Made by a program: the position numbers and the translations under genes. From the NCBI RefSeq assembly GCF_032911445.1, contig NZ_JAWJEJ010000001.1:2418001-2482000 (forward strand): a stretch of 64,000 nucleotides of DNA, in the 5' to 3' direction. Below are positions 1 to 8,490 of this stretch, piece after piece. Below the pieces are notes generated by a model. That model was not told the origin of the DNA. It made no database searches and saw nothing but the letters and a program-made list of their open reading frames with translations. Numbering within the stretch: the first letter of the stretch is position 1; every line of letters begins with the position of its first letter. The DNA is from Sphingomonas sp. HF-S4. GTDB lineage: Bacteria; Pseudomonadota; Alphaproteobacteria; Sphingomonadales; Sphingomonadaceae.

Positions 1-1364
1 TTGCTGAACGCATCGAAGCCGAGCGGACGCGAGAGCAGGAAGCCCTGCACCATGTCGCAACCCATCACGCTGAGCAGCGCGAGTGCCGACGGCGTCTCGA
101 CACCTTCGGCGGTGACTTCCATCTCGAGCGCGTGCGCGAGATCGATCGTCGAGCGGACGATCAGCGGATCGCGATTGCTGCTGGTCAGCTGCATCACGAA
201 CATCTTGTCGATCTTGAGCTCCTTCGCCGGCAGCCGCTTGAGATAGGCGAGCGAGGAGAGCCCGGCGCCGTAATCGTCGATCGCGAGCTTGACGCCGATA
301 TCGGCGAAGGTCTGGAGATGCTGGATCGCGCTGTCGGGATCGCGGATCACCGCTGTCTCGGTGATCTCGAAGCCGAGCTTGGCCCCGCTTGCGGTCACGA
401 CCGCGCAGGCCTCCTTCACGAACTCGGCATCGGCGAGCAGCATGCCCGAGATATTGAGGAACAGCGTGAGATCGTGCCCATGGGCAACGAGCCGCTTCTG
501 GTCGGCGATCACCTGACGCAGCGTCCACATGGTCAGCGCACCGATCTCGCCCGCCTCTTCAGCCACCGAGATGAAGTCGCCGGGGAGGATGAGCCCGCGC
601 TGCGGATGCTGCCAACGCACCAGCGCCTCGGCGCTCGCAATCTCCTGGCGCCGGACATGCACCTTGGGCTGATATTGCAGGAACATCTCGCCATTGGCGA
701 TCGCGCGGGGAAGCTCGCGCATCAGCGTCAGGCGATCGAAGGCGAGGTCGGCGCGCGACAGATCGAGAATGACGACCTTCTTCTCGTTGCGCGCTTGCTC
801 GAGCGCCGATTCCGCGGCCTCGGTCAGCCGGACGTCGTCGCAGTCCTCGCAGGGCGCCGCCGCGACGCCGAACTGCATCTGGAGCGTATAGATCTCGCCA
901 TCGAGGTCGAAGGGGCGGGCCAGCGCCTTGCGCAGCCGATCGATGTCCGCAGCCCCAGCCTCGGCGCTTTCGCGCTCGAAACCGATCTCGATCAGCGCAC
1001 GGCCCGCGGTGAGGATCCGTACATCGGGCATGAGTTCGGCGATTCGCGCCGCAATGTCGAGAACCAGGGCATCGGCGCGCGGCCGGCCGAGATGCCGGCG
1101 CAGCGTCGCGAAGTTCAAAATCTCACATTGGGACAATATCCGCCACACGCCGGCATGCCCTTCCATCGGCTTGGCGCCTGCGGACTCCGCCGGAGGGGCG
1201 CCGTCCCTCGGCTGCGGAAGCGCCGCGACCGAGCCGCGCACATGCGGCTCCGTGCGCAGCGATGGGAACGCTTTCGCAACAATTCCATTGGCTTCCACCG
1301 GGCGTGCGACCGCTTGCGATGCCGCATCCCCGCTGGGTACCGAAGGCTCCGACCCTGCCGACAT
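1..1364 (-). CDS. GGDEF-like/EAL domain protein, c-di-GMP phosphodiesterase (3' end outside window)
   Basis: The reverse strand encodes about 454 visible residues running off the left edge. The C-terminal half is an EAL domain: AEALVRW carries the EAL motif, followed by [29 protein letters not shown] and AEGVETPS, so the metal- and substrate-binding Glu, Asn, Asp-Asp, Lys and Glu positions are present and phosphodiesterase activity is plausible. DDYG replaces the usual DDFG. The middle looks like a degenerate GGDEF domain without a GGDEF signature, and the first ~70 residues are low-complexity. The ATG at 1362-1364 follows a GGACGGAG ribosome site. The role in c-di-GMP turnover is inferred from the family. 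No partner gene is visible. Confidence 0.82.
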   Translation of the reverse strand, partial: MSAGSEPSVPSGDAASQAVARPVEANGIVAKAFPSLRTEPHVRGSVAALPQPRDGAPPAESAGAKPMEGHAGVWRILSQCEILNFATLRRHLGRPRADALVLDIAARIAELMPDVRILTAGRALIEIGFERESAEAGAADIDRLRKALARPFDLDGEIYTLQMQFGVAAAPCEDCDDVRLTEAAESALEQARNEKKVVILDLSRADLAFDRLTLMRELPRAIANGEMFLQYQPKVHVRRQEIASAEALVRWQHPQRGLILPGDFISVAEEAGEIGALTMWTLRQVIADQKRLVAHGHDLTLFLNISGMLLADAEFVKEACAVVTASGAKLGFEITETAVIRDPDSAIQHLQTFADIGVKLAIDDYGAGLSSLAYLKRLPAKELKIDKMFVMQLTSSNRDPLIVRSTIDLAHALEMEVTAEGVETPSALALLSVMGCDMVQGFLLSRPLGFDAFS

Positions 1365-1522
1365 AGGCTCCGTCCTACCCCGCTATCCTTGAAGGAACGG
1401 TTAAGCCGAGCCTCCGCGAAAGAGGTTTCGAAGCTGCATGCCTCCGCATAAATCCGGATTGATAAGTCGTTAATCTCCGCTTAACCACTTGATTGCGCGT
1501 TATGCGCACCGATGGGAGATCA

Positions 1523-1588
1523 ATGATGTTCGCGTTTGACCTTCTTTTCCGCGACAAGGGCACCGGCGAAGAAATTCGCCCCTTCTGA
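1523..1588 (+). CDS. possible 21-residue micro-ORF in leader/ncRNA region
   Basis: An ATG-ATG start at 1523 follows GGGAG at 1513-1517 with good spacing and reads through 21 codons (starting MMFAFDLLF, ending EEIRPF) to TGA at 1586-1588. A long hairpin (1602-1655) and an intrinsic terminator (1667-1694) follow at once, so it could be a short transcript of its own or a leader peptide before ugd. No family is recognised. Chance occurrence cannot be excluded for so short a frame. Confidence 0.35.
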   Translation: MMFAFDLLFRDKGTGEEIRPF

Positions 1589-1601
1589 CCTTGCGCGTCC
1601 T

Positions 1602-1655
1602 TCCGGGCCGGCGGTGAAGCGACTTCAGCTGTGAAGATGCGCTGACCGGCCCGGA
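1602..1655 (+). ncRNA. structured RNA hairpin between micro-ORF and terminator
   Basis: TCCGGGCCGG at 1602-1611 pairs perfectly with CCGGCCCGGA at 1646-1655. The intervening 34 nt contain a nested stem, CTTCA / TGAAG around a GCTG loop, flanked by AGCG / CGCT. Together with the terminator 11 nt downstream this looks like an untranslated structured RNA or mRNA leader. It matches no RNA family I can name. Confidence 0.4.
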
Positions 1656-1666
1656 CGACTATCGTT

Positions 1667-1694
1667 AAGCGGCTGGACCTCCAGCCGCTTTTTT
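1667..1694 (+). terminator. intrinsic terminator upstream of ugd
   Basis: AAGCGGCTGG, a four-base ACCT loop and CCAGCCGCTT form a perfect 10-bp stem followed by four further T residues. It lies 100 bp before the ugd start and could end a small transcript or act as an attenuator. Confidence 0.75.
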
Positions 1695-1793
1695 GTACCG
1701 CGCGGCTGCCGCAGCACCCCCTCGCCGCCCGCTCCCTTGCCCTGCGCCGCCAGTCGGTTAAGGCGGCGAGCATCATTCCAAAGGGGATTTGCA

Positions 1794-3110
1794 TTGCGCA
1801 TCGCGATGATCGGCACGGGCTATGTGGGGCTGGTTTCCGGCGCCTGCTTCTCGGATTTCGGCCATGACGTGGTCTGCGTCGACAAGGACGCGCGCAAGAT
1901 CGAGCTGCTCCACCAGGGCGTGATGCCGATCTATGAGCCCGGGCTCGACGCGCTGGTCGCCTCGAACGTCAAGGCGGGGCGGCTGACCTTCACCACCGAT
2001 CTCGCCGAGGGCGTAAAGGATGCCGATGCGGTGTTCATCGCAGTCGGCACACCGAGCCGCCGCGGCGACGGACATGCCGACCTCTCTTATGTCTATGCCG
2101 CGGCGCGAGAGATCGCCGAGAACCTGACCAAGCCCAGCGTGATCGTCACCAAGTCGACCGTGCCGGTGGGCACCGGCGACGAAGTCGAGCGCATCCTGGC
2201 CGAAGTGGCACCCAACGCGGGCGCCACGGTCGTTTCCAACCCCGAATTCCTGCGCGAGGGCGCGGCGATCGAGGATTTCAAGCGCCCCGACCGCGTCGTC
2301 ATCGGCACCGACGACGAGGGCGCGCGCGACGTGATGCGCGCGATCTATCGCCCGTTGTCGCTCAACCAGAACGCGCCGTTGCTGTTTACCGGGCGGCGTA
2401 CGTCGGAACTGATCAAATACGCCGCGAACGCGTTCCTCGCGGTCAAGATCACCTTCATCAACGAGATCGCCGACCTGTGCGAGGAAGTCGGCGCCGACGT
2501 GCAGGAAGTCGCGCGCGGCATCGGCATGGACAACCGCATCGGCGGCAAGTTCCTCCATGCGGGGCCCGGCTATGGCGGATCGTGCTTCCCCAAGGACACG
2601 CTGGCGCTGCTCAAGACCGCGGGCGACAACGAGACGCCGCTGCGGATCGTCGAGGCGACGGTGCAGGTCAACGACGCGCGCAAGCGGGCAATGGGCCGAA
2701 AGGTCATCAAGGCGATGGGCGGCGACGTGCGCGGCAAGACCGTCGGGCTGCTCGGCCTGACCTTCAAGCCCAACACCGACGACATGCGCGACGCGCCCAG
2801 CCTGTCGGTCGTCGCGGCGCTCGAGGATGCCGGTGCGACGGTGAAGGCGTATGACCCGGAAGGGTTCGAGCAGGCACGGCCGTTGCTGCCCAACGTGGTG
2901 TTCAGCGAAAGCGCCTATGCCGCCGCCGACGGCGCCGACGCGCTGGTCATCGTCACCGAATGGGACGCGTTCCGCGCGCTCGACCTGGGGCGGATCAAGG
3001 GGCTGCTCAAGACGCCGCTGCTCGTCGACCTGCGCAACATCTATCCGCCGGCCGAGGCGGCGCGCGCGGGGCTCAAGCTGGTCGGCGTGGGCAAGCCCGG
3101 CGCCGATTGA
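1794..3110 (+). CDS. ugd: UDP-glucose 6-dehydrogenase
   Basis: This 438-residue enzyme oxidises UDP-glucose to UDP-glucuronate with two NAD+, supplying acidic sugar for exopolysaccharide or lipid glycosylation. The N-terminal Rossmann motif GTGYVG lies at about residues 7-12. STVPVGTG, NPEFLREG and the catalytic cysteine in YGGSCFPKDT (about residue 263) are all present, and the C-terminal UDP-binding domain is complete. The length is typical for the family. I chose the TTG at 1794 because AAGGGG (1781-1786) sits 7 nt upstream and the protein then begins directly with the Rossmann strand. A longer frame from 1737 would add a basic tail not seen in the family. Confidence 0.95.
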   Translation: MRIAMIGTGYVGLVSGACFSDFGHDVVCVDKDARKIELLHQGVMPIYEPGLDALVASNVKAGRLTFTTDLAEGVKDADAVFIAVGTPSRRGDGHADLSYVYAAAREIAENLTKPSVIVTKSTVPVGTGDEVERILAEVAPNAGATVVSNPEFLREGAAIEDFKRPDRVVIGTDDEGARDVMRAIYRPLSLNQNAPLLFTGRRTSELIKYAANAFLAVKITFINEIADLCEEVGADVQEVARGIGMDNRIGGKFLHAGPGYGGSCFPKDTLALLKTAGDNETPLRIVEATVQVNDARKRAMGRKVIKAMGGDVRGKTVGLLGLTFKPNTDDMRDAPSLSVVAALEDAGATVKAYDPEGFEQARPLLPNVVFSESAYAAADGADALVIVTEWDAFRALDLGRIKGLLKTPLLVDLRNIYPPAEAARAGLKLVGVGKPGAD

Positions 3111-3186
3111 GCGAAGCGCGCGCGGTATGCGCCGCTAAACAATAACTAGATCGCGTGGCGTGGCGGTGCTTCCTAAATCGCCCGCC

Positions 3187-4146
3187 ATGCTGCATCCCCC
3201 ATCGATGGCTGGCGACACTCCGCAAGCGAACAAGTTCGGGGGTACACCGCCGCCCCTCACCCATCTCCAGCGCCTCGAAGCCGAGAGCATCCACATCCTG
3301 CGCGAGGTCGTCGCGGAGGCCGCGCGGCCGGTGATGCTCTATTCGATCGGCAAGGACAGCGCGGTGATGCTGCACCTGGCGAAAAAGGCCTTCTATCCCG
3401 CCCCACCGCCCTTCCCGCTGCTCCATGTCGATACGACGTGGAAGTTCCAGGCAATGTACGAGCTGCGCGACAAGGCGGCCAAGGCGGCGGGGATGGAGCT
3501 GCTCGTTCACAAGAACCCTGACGCGGTGGCACAGGGGATCAATCCGTTCGATCATGGCAGTCTGCACACCGATCTTTGGAAGACCGAAGGACTCAAGCAG
3601 GCGCTCGACCTCTATGGCTTCGACGCGGCGTTCGGCGGGGCGCGGCGCGACGAGGAAAAGAGCCGGGCGAAGGAGCGCGTCTTCTCGTTCCGCACCGCTT
3701 CGCATCGCTGGGACCCCAAGAGCCAGCGGCCCGAACTGTGGCACCTCTACAACGCCCGGAAAGCCAAGGGCGAAAGCATGCGGGTGTTCCCGATCTCGAA
3801 CTGGACCGAGCTCGACATCTGGCAATACATCCGCGCCGAGGGGATCGAGATCGTCCCGCTCTACTTTGCCGCGCCGCGGCCGACGGTGACGCGCGACGGG
3901 CTGCTGCTGATGGTCGATGACGACCGCTTCCGACTGCAGCCCGGCGAAGTGCCGGTCGAGCGATCGGTGCGGTTCCGGACACTCGGTTGCTATCCGCTGA
4001 CCGGGGCGGTGGAGAGCGAGGCGGCGACGCTGGAAGCGGTGATCCAGGAGATGCTGCTCACTACCACTTCCGAACGCCAGGGCCGCGCGATCGACCACGA
4101 CCAGGCGGCGAGCATGGAGAAGAAAAAGCAGGAGGGCTATTTCTGA
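3187..4146 (+). CDS. cysD: sulfate adenylyltransferase subunit 2
   Basis: CysD is the catalytic subunit of ATP sulfurylase, forming adenosine 5'-phosphosulfate from sulfate and ATP. The PP-loop-type motif [13 protein letters not shown] follows [14 protein letters not shown], and the conserved [15 protein letters not shown] and LGCYPLTGA segments are present. The stop overlaps the cysNC start by one base (TGATG), indicating translational coupling. The start is uncertain: GTG 3160, ATG 3187 and ATG 3205 are all in frame and none has a clear Shine-Dalgarno. 3187 gives about 319 residues, slightly longer than the E. coli protein at its N terminus. Confidence 0.93.
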   Translation: MLHPPSMAGDTPQANKFGGTPPPLTHLQRLEAESIHILREVVAEAARPVMLYSIGKDSAVMLHLAKKAFYPAPPPFPLLHVDTTWKFQAMYELRDKAAKAAGMELLVHKNPDAVAQGINPFDHGSLHTDLWKTEGLKQALDLYGFDAAFGGARRDEEKSRAKERVFSFRTASHRWDPKSQRPELWHLYNARKAKGESMRVFPISNWTELDIWQYIRAEGIEIVPLYFAAPRPTVTRDGLLLMVDDDRFRLQPGEVPVERSVRFRTLGCYPLTGAVESEAATLEAVIQEMLLTTTSERQGRAIDHDQAASMEKKKQEGYF

Positions 4147-6059
4147 TGACCTCCTATCGCCCCGACGCGCTGATCGCGTCCGACATCTCGGCGTATCTGA
4201 CGCTGCACCAGAACAAGTCGCTGCTGCGGTTCATTACCTGCGGCAGCGTCGACGACGGCAAGTCGACGCTGATCGGGCGACTGCTCTACGATTCGAAGCA
4301 GATCTTCGAGGACCAGCTTTCCGCGCTCGAATCCGACAGCAAGCGCGTCGGGACGCAGGGGCAGGAGATCGACTTCGCGCTGCTGGTCGACGGGCTCGCC
4401 GCCGAGCGCGAGCAGGGCATCACGATCGACGTCGCCTACCGCTTCTTCGCGACCGAGAAGCGCAAGTTCATCGTCGCGGATACGCCCGGGCACGAACAGT
4501 ACACGCGCAACATGGTCACCGGTGCATCGACCGCCGACTTGGCGGTGATCCTGATCGACGCGCGGAAGGGCGTGCTCACCCAGACGCGGCGGCACTCGTA
4601 TCTGGCGCATCTGCTGGGCATTCGGCATGTCGTGCTGGCGGTGAACAAGATGGACCTGATCGGCTACGACCAGGCGGCCTACGACGCGATCGTCGCGGAC
4701 TATGGCGCCTTCGCCGAATCGATTGGAATTCAAGCGTTTACCCCGATCCCGATCTCGGGATTCAGGGGCGATAACATCGCCGGGCGGTCGGGGAATACGC
4801 CTTGGTACGATGGACCGGCGCTGCTGGAACACCTGGAACATGTTGACGTCGAAGTTGACGCCGACCGCGCCAAGCCGTTCCGGCTTCCCGTCCAATGGGT
4901 CAACCGGCCGAACCTCGACTTTCGCGGGTTCGCCGGGCTGGTCGCGAGCGGCACGGTCAAGCCCGGAGACGCAGTGCGAATCCTGCCCTCGGGGCGGACG
5001 ACCACCGTGGCGCGGATCGTCGCGATGAACGGCGACCGAGATCAAGCGGGCGCCGGTGAGTCCGTCACGCTGACGCTGGCCGACGAAGTCGACTGCTCGC
5101 GCGGCGACGTGATCGCCGCGGCCGACGCGCCGCCCCAGGTCGCCGACCAGTTCAAGGCGACGATCGTGTGGATGGACCAGGCCGAATTGCTGCCCGGTCG
5201 CGCCTATTGGCTCAAGCTCGGCACCCGCACGGTGAGCGTCACCGTGCGCGAGCCCGAATATGCGATCGACGTCAACACGCTGGCGCAGACCGCAGCGCGG
5301 ACGCTCAAGCTCAACGATATCGGCGTGGCGGAGATCGCCGCCGATCGCGGCATCGTGTTCGAGCCCTATGCCGACAGCCACGATCTCGGCGGGTTCATCC
5401 TGATCGACAAGGTGACCAACGCCACCGTCGCGGCGGGGATGCTCCACCATGCGCTGCGCCGCGCGCAGAACGTCCATTGGCAGGCGGTGGAGATCACCCG
5501 CGAGGCGCATGCCGCGCAGAAGGGCCAGCAGGCGCGGCTGTTGTGGTTCACCGGGCTGTCGGGATCGGGCAAGTCGACGATCGCCAATCTGGTCGAGAAG
5601 AAGCTGCACGCGATGGGCAAGCACAGCTTCCTGCTGGACGGCGACAATGTCCGCCACGGGCTCAACCGCGACCTGGGGTTCAGCGACGCCGACCGGGTGG
5701 AGAACATCCGCCGCGTTGGCGAGGTCGCGCGGCTGATGACCGATGCCGGGCTGATCGTGCTGACGGCCTTCATCTCGCCGTTCCGCGCCGAGCGCGAGAT
5801 GGTGCGCGCGATGCTCCCCGACGGCGATTTCTTCGAGATCTTCATCGACACGCCGATCGCCGAGGCCGAGAAGCGCGACCCCAAGGGGCTGTACCGGAAA
5901 GCGCGCGCGGGCGAGATCGCCAACTTCACCGGCATCTCGAGCCCGTACGAGGCGCCCGAGCGCCCCGATATCCGCATCGATACGACGCGCGAGACCCCCG
6001 AGGAGGCGGCCGAGCGGATCGTCGAGACGATCATGGGAACGTGGAGTCCGGTGATTTGA
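4146..6059 (+). CDS. cysNC: bifunctional sulfate adenylyltransferase subunit 1 / adenylylsulfate kinase
   Basis: A 637-residue fusion of the regulatory GTPase CysN and APS kinase CysC. The CysN part has G1 [10 protein letters not shown]3 [12 protein letters not shown] and G4 NKMD, followed by EF-Tu-like beta domains. The CysC part begins near residue 455, with P-loop GLSGSGKST near residue 470 and the substrate motif [16 protein letters not shown]. It converts sulfate to PAPS together with CysD. The fusion is common in alphaproteobacteria. The ATG overlaps the cysD stop, and cysQ starts inside the 3' end, so cysD-cysNC-cysQ is one transcription unit. Confidence 0.96.
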   Translation: MTSYRPDALIASDISAYLTLHQNKSLLRFITCGSVDDGKSTLIGRLLYDSKQIFEDQLSALESDSKRVGTQGQEIDFALLVDGLAAEREQGITIDVAYRFFATEKRKFIVADTPGHEQYTRNMVTGASTADLAVILIDARKGVLTQTRRHSYLAHLLGIRHVVLAVNKMDLIGYDQAAYDAIVADYGAFAESIGIQAFTPIPISGFRGDNIAGRSGNTPWYDGPALLEHLEHVDVEVDADRAKPFRLPVQWVNRPNLDFRGFAGLVASGTVKPGDAVRILPSGRTTTVARIVAMNGDRDQAGAGESVTLTLADEVDCSRGDVIAAADAPPQVADQFKATIVWMDQAELLPGRAYWLKLGTRTVSVTVREPEYAIDVNTLAQTAARTLKLNDIGVAEIAADRGIVFEPYADSHDLGGFILIDKVTNATVAAGMLHHALRRAQNVHWQAVEITREAHAAQKGQQARLLWFTGLSGSGKSTIANLVEKKLHAMGKHSFLLDGDNVRHGLNRDLGFSDADRVENIRRVGEVARLMTDAGLIVLTAFISPFRAEREMVRAMLPDGDFFEIFIDTPIAEAEKRDPKGLYRKARAGEIANFTGISSPYEAPERPDIRIDTTRETPEEAAERIVETIMGTWSPVI

Positions 6060-6775
6060 CCGACGCCGAACTCGCGCGCGATATCGCAACGCAAGCGGGC
6101 GCGCTGCTGCTGCGCATCCAGGACGAATGCGCCAGCGGCGATCGCGGCGACCGCGAGGCCAATGCGCTGATCCTCGACTGGCTCGAAACCGCGCGGCCCG
6201 ACGACGCGATCCTCTCCGAAGAGAGCGCCGACGACCTCGCGCGGCTGGAGCGCAGCCGGGTGTGGATCGTCGATCCGCTCGACGGCACGCGCGAATTCGC
6301 CGAGCGGCGCGACGACTGGGCGGTGCATGTCGCGCTGGCGGTAGACGGCCGTGCGGAAGTCGGCGCGGTGGCGCTTCCACGGCTGGGGCTAACCTTGTCG
6401 AGCGCCGCGCCGCCCGCGTTGCGCGACCCGCAGACGCCGCCACGGATGCTGGTGAGCCGGACGCGACCGAGCGCCGTCTGCACCGACGTGGCGGCGCGGA
6501 TCGGCGCGGTGCCGGTGGGCATGGGCTCGGCGGGTGCGAAGGCGATGGCGGTGGTGCGCGGCGAGGCCGAGATATATCTGCACACCGGCGGCCAGCACCA
6601 ATGGGACAATTGCGCGCCGGTCGCGGTCGCGTTGGCGGCCGGACTGCACGCCTCGCGCGTCGACGGATCGCCGATCGTGTACAATTCACGCGAGACGAGC
6701 ATTCCGGACCTGCTGATCTGCCGCAAGAAATGGGCAGAGGTGGTGCTGGACGCGGTCAAGGGGTGTGGGGGCTAG
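6056..6775 (+). CDS. cysQ: 3'(2'),5'-bisphosphate nucleotidase CysQ
   Basis: An inositol-monophosphatase-fold enzyme that hydrolyses 3'-phosphoadenosine 5'-phosphate left after PAPS use. Metal-binding motifs are seen: EESADD, then [10 protein letters not shown], and QWDNCAP near the C terminus in place of the commoner WDxxAG. Length about 239 residues. The start is taken as the TTG at 6056, with GGAG 9 nt upstream, overlapping the cysNC stop by 4 bases; GTG 6041 is an alternative. The location directly behind cysNC fits PAP recycling in sulfate assimilation. Confidence 0.88.
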   Translation: MTDAELARDIATQAGALLLRIQDECASGDRGDREANALILDWLETARPDDAILSEESADDLARLERSRVWIVDPLDGTREFAERRDDWAVHVALAVDGRAEVGAVALPRLGLTLSSAAPPALRDPQTPPRMLVSRTRPSAVCTDVAARIGAVPVGMGSAGAKAMAVVRGEAEIYLHTGGQHQWDNCAPVAVALAAGLHASRVDGSPIVYNSRETSIPDLLICRKKWAEVVLDAVKGCGG

Positions 6776-6787
6776 AGCGCTCCAATT

Positions 6788-6864
6788 CCGTTCGTTTCGA
6801 GCGTAGTCGAGAAACGCTTGCGCATTCCCTGAACCCGTTTCTCGACTTCGCTCCAAACGAACGG
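6788..6864. repeat. intergenic inverted repeat (CCGTTCGTTTCGAG type)
   Basis: A 29-base arm starting CCGTTCGTTTCGAGC is followed, after about 20 bases, by its near-perfect reverse complement ending AAACGAACGG. It lies just after cysQ and may act as a transcription end or REP-like element. Confidence 0.75.
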
Positions 6865-6887
6865 GGAAGAATTGCCCTTCCACATAC

Positions 6888-6992
6888 GTCACCCCGGCCT
6901 TGTGCCGGGGTCCACTGAGCCGTCATCGACTAGCTAGAGGCGATAGGGGCTCGCGTGTCGCGCGGTGGATCCCGGCACAAGGCCGGGGTGAC
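6888..6992. repeat. intergenic inverted repeat (GTCACCCCGG type)
   Basis: GTCACCCCGGCCTTGTGCC at 6888 onward is repeated in inverse orientation ending at 6992 (GGCACAAGGCCGGGGTGAC), with about 50 bases between. Each arm is itself a short hairpin. A related degraded element occurs near 59140-59216. The rest of the gap to the next gene holds nothing else I recognise. Confidence 0.75.
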
Positions 6993-7152
6993 GGGATAGG
7001 AGTGCGGCGTGATTGACCGCGACTCGCGGACTCACCGCGAGTCGCGCGTGGACGAGAGTCAACGGACATGGTAAACGGCGCCCCGGGGAGGGGCGGTTCT
7101 GGGCGACATCTGGTTCCTGCTGGCGATCGGGCTGAGCTTTGCCGGCTATGCC

Positions 7153-8238
7153 GTGTACCTGCTCGGACTGCGGCGCCATAGCGTCCAACCCAATCGCGCG
7201 TCGTGGCTGATCTGGGCGGCGGCGACCGCGATCGAGGCGCTCACCTATAGTGCCGTCAATCCGGGCGCGCCGCAGGCATTGGTCTTCATGGTCTCGGCCG
7301 CCGCGTGCATCACAGTGACGCTCGCGGTGTGGCGGCGATCGGCCTGGGCGCCGCCCTCGCCTGCCGAGAGCTTCTGCATGGCGGCGTCGCTGACTGCTTT
7401 GGTACTGTGGCTGGTGCTCCGCGAGGCATTCTGGGCGCACATGCTGGTGGTGGTCGCGGTGCCGGTGAGCTTCTGGCCGACCTGGGCGAGCGTCTGGGCC
7501 GACCGCTCGCGCGAGCGCTCGCCGGCCTGGGGGCTGTGGACCTTCGGCGACCTGGCGACGCTGCTGATCGCGGTGCGCGGGCCCGAGCTGGGGCTGGCCG
7601 AGCTCGGCTATATCCTGGTCGAATTGCTCTGCCATGCCAGCGTGTGGTTCCTGATCGGGCTGGCGACGATCAACCCGCTGCGCTCGCTGGGCCTCCGGCG
7701 CGGCGGGCTGCGCGTGTTCGAGCGCTACCGGCCTTCGGCCAATCTGTTCAGGGTCGGCGACAACCATCTCGGCAAGGCGGTGTATGCAGCTTCGGGCTTC
7801 GCCGAAGGCGACGTGCTGCTCGAATTCACCGGCGCGCGGCTGCATGCCGATCAGGTGCCGCGGCGGATGCAGGGCGCGGGCGACCGCTTCGTCCAGGTGA
7901 CGCCCGACCAGTATATGGGGCCCTCGGGCCAGCTCGACGACCTGGTCAACCATAGCTGCGCGCCCAATGCCGGGCTGCGCTTCGCCGAAACGGGCGTTTT
8001 CCTGATCGCGGTGCGCGATATCGCGGCGGGCGAGGAGATCTGCTGGGACTATTCGACCACGCTGCGCGCGTCGAACTGGCGGATGCTGTGCCACTGCAAG
8101 GCGCCGGGATGCCGGCGGGTGATCGGGAATTTCGAGACCCTGGATGCCGAGCGGCAGGCGTGGTTCCGGGCGCGGAACCTGGTGGCGCCGTATCTGCGGG
8201 ATCAAGAGGGCTTGGCGGACCGACGCATTGCCGGTTGA
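7153..8238 (+). CDS. membrane-anchored SET domain protein (SET plus post-SET)
   Basis: The first ~175 residues are hydrophobic with about five to six membrane segments. Residues ~185-325 form a SET domain with the cofactor motifs VNHSCAPN (NHSC 266-269) and GEEICWDY (293-300), then a post-SET zinc motif C-x-C-x4-C (C313, C315, C320) that would complete a zinc site with C269. SET proteins are S-adenosylmethionine-dependent lysine methyltransferases; the substrate here is unknown. Start doubtful: the GTG at 7153 lies inside the first hydrophobic segment, whereas a strong GGGGAGG at 7085-7091 lies 7 nt before an in-frame CTG at 7099 that would give a full first helix. An in-frame stop at 7072-7074 limits any extension. 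Confidence 0.75.
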   Translation: MYLLGLRRHSVQPNRASWLIWAAATAIEALTYSAVNPGAPQALVFMVSAAACITVTLAVWRRSAWAPPSPAESFCMAASLTALVLWLVLREAFWAHMLVVVAVPVSFWPTWASVWADRSRERSPAWGLWTFGDLATLLIAVRGPELGLAELGYILVELLCHASVWFLIGLATINPLRSLGLRRGGLRVFERYRPSANLFRVGDNHLGKAVYAASGFAEGDVLLEFTGARLHADQVPRRMQGAGDRFVQVTPDQYMGPSGQLDDLVNHSCAPNAGLRFAETGVFLIAVRDIAAGEEICWDYSTTLRASNWRMLCHCKAPGCRRVIGNFETLDAERQAWFRARNLVAPYLRDQEGLADRRIAG

Positions 8239-8240
8239 TC

Positions 8241-8316
8241 GTGCTCCGGCGAAGGCCGGAGCGCTGGAGGCGGCGCCGTCGCGTGCGGCTAACGCTCCGG
8301 CCTTCGCCGGAGCACG
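8241..8316. repeat. intergenic inverted repeat (GTGCTCCGGCGAAGG type)
   Basis: GTGCTCCGGCGAAGGCCGG and its inverse copy CCGGCCTTCGCCGGAGCAC flank about 30 bases, directly after the SET gene stop. It can fold into a large hairpin and may serve as a terminator. Confidence 0.7.
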
Positions 8317-8336
8317 GGGAATTGGGCTAATTTAAG

Positions 8337-8482
8337 CCCCTCCCTGAGAGGGAGGGGTTAGGGGTAGGTTTGGGCGGACGAGGCTCGATGCCTCGGCCGG
8401 CGCTTCGATGCTGGACGACGAGTCTTTTGAGCGCGCAGACGCGCGCACCCACCCCCACCCCCTCCCTTTCAGGGAAGGGAGT
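8337..8482. repeat. mosaic intergenic repeat, copy 1
   Basis: Bounded by CCCCTCCCTGAGAGGGAGGGG on the left and CCCCTCCCTTTCAGGGAAGG on the right. The interior (GGCTCGATGCCTCGGCCGGC, then TCTTTTGAGCGCGCAGACGC and CGCACCCACCCC) is clearly related to the interior of the element at 15597-15803, so this is a dispersed repeat. Confidence 0.7.
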
Positions 8483-8490
8483 TTTCGACC

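Noticed and set aside
132..1451. 439-codon plus-strand frame
   Set aside because: It is antisense to the EAL-domain gene, whose motifs are unmistakable on the minus strand.
4137..6689. 850-codon open frame on the minus strand
   Set aside because: It lies entirely opposite cysNC and cysQ, is Arg/Pro-rich and has no family motif; a GC-rich shadow.
7068..7152. ATG at 7068 as start of the SET gene
   Set aside because: It is in another frame from the SET protein and would require a frameshift; no direct evidence for one.
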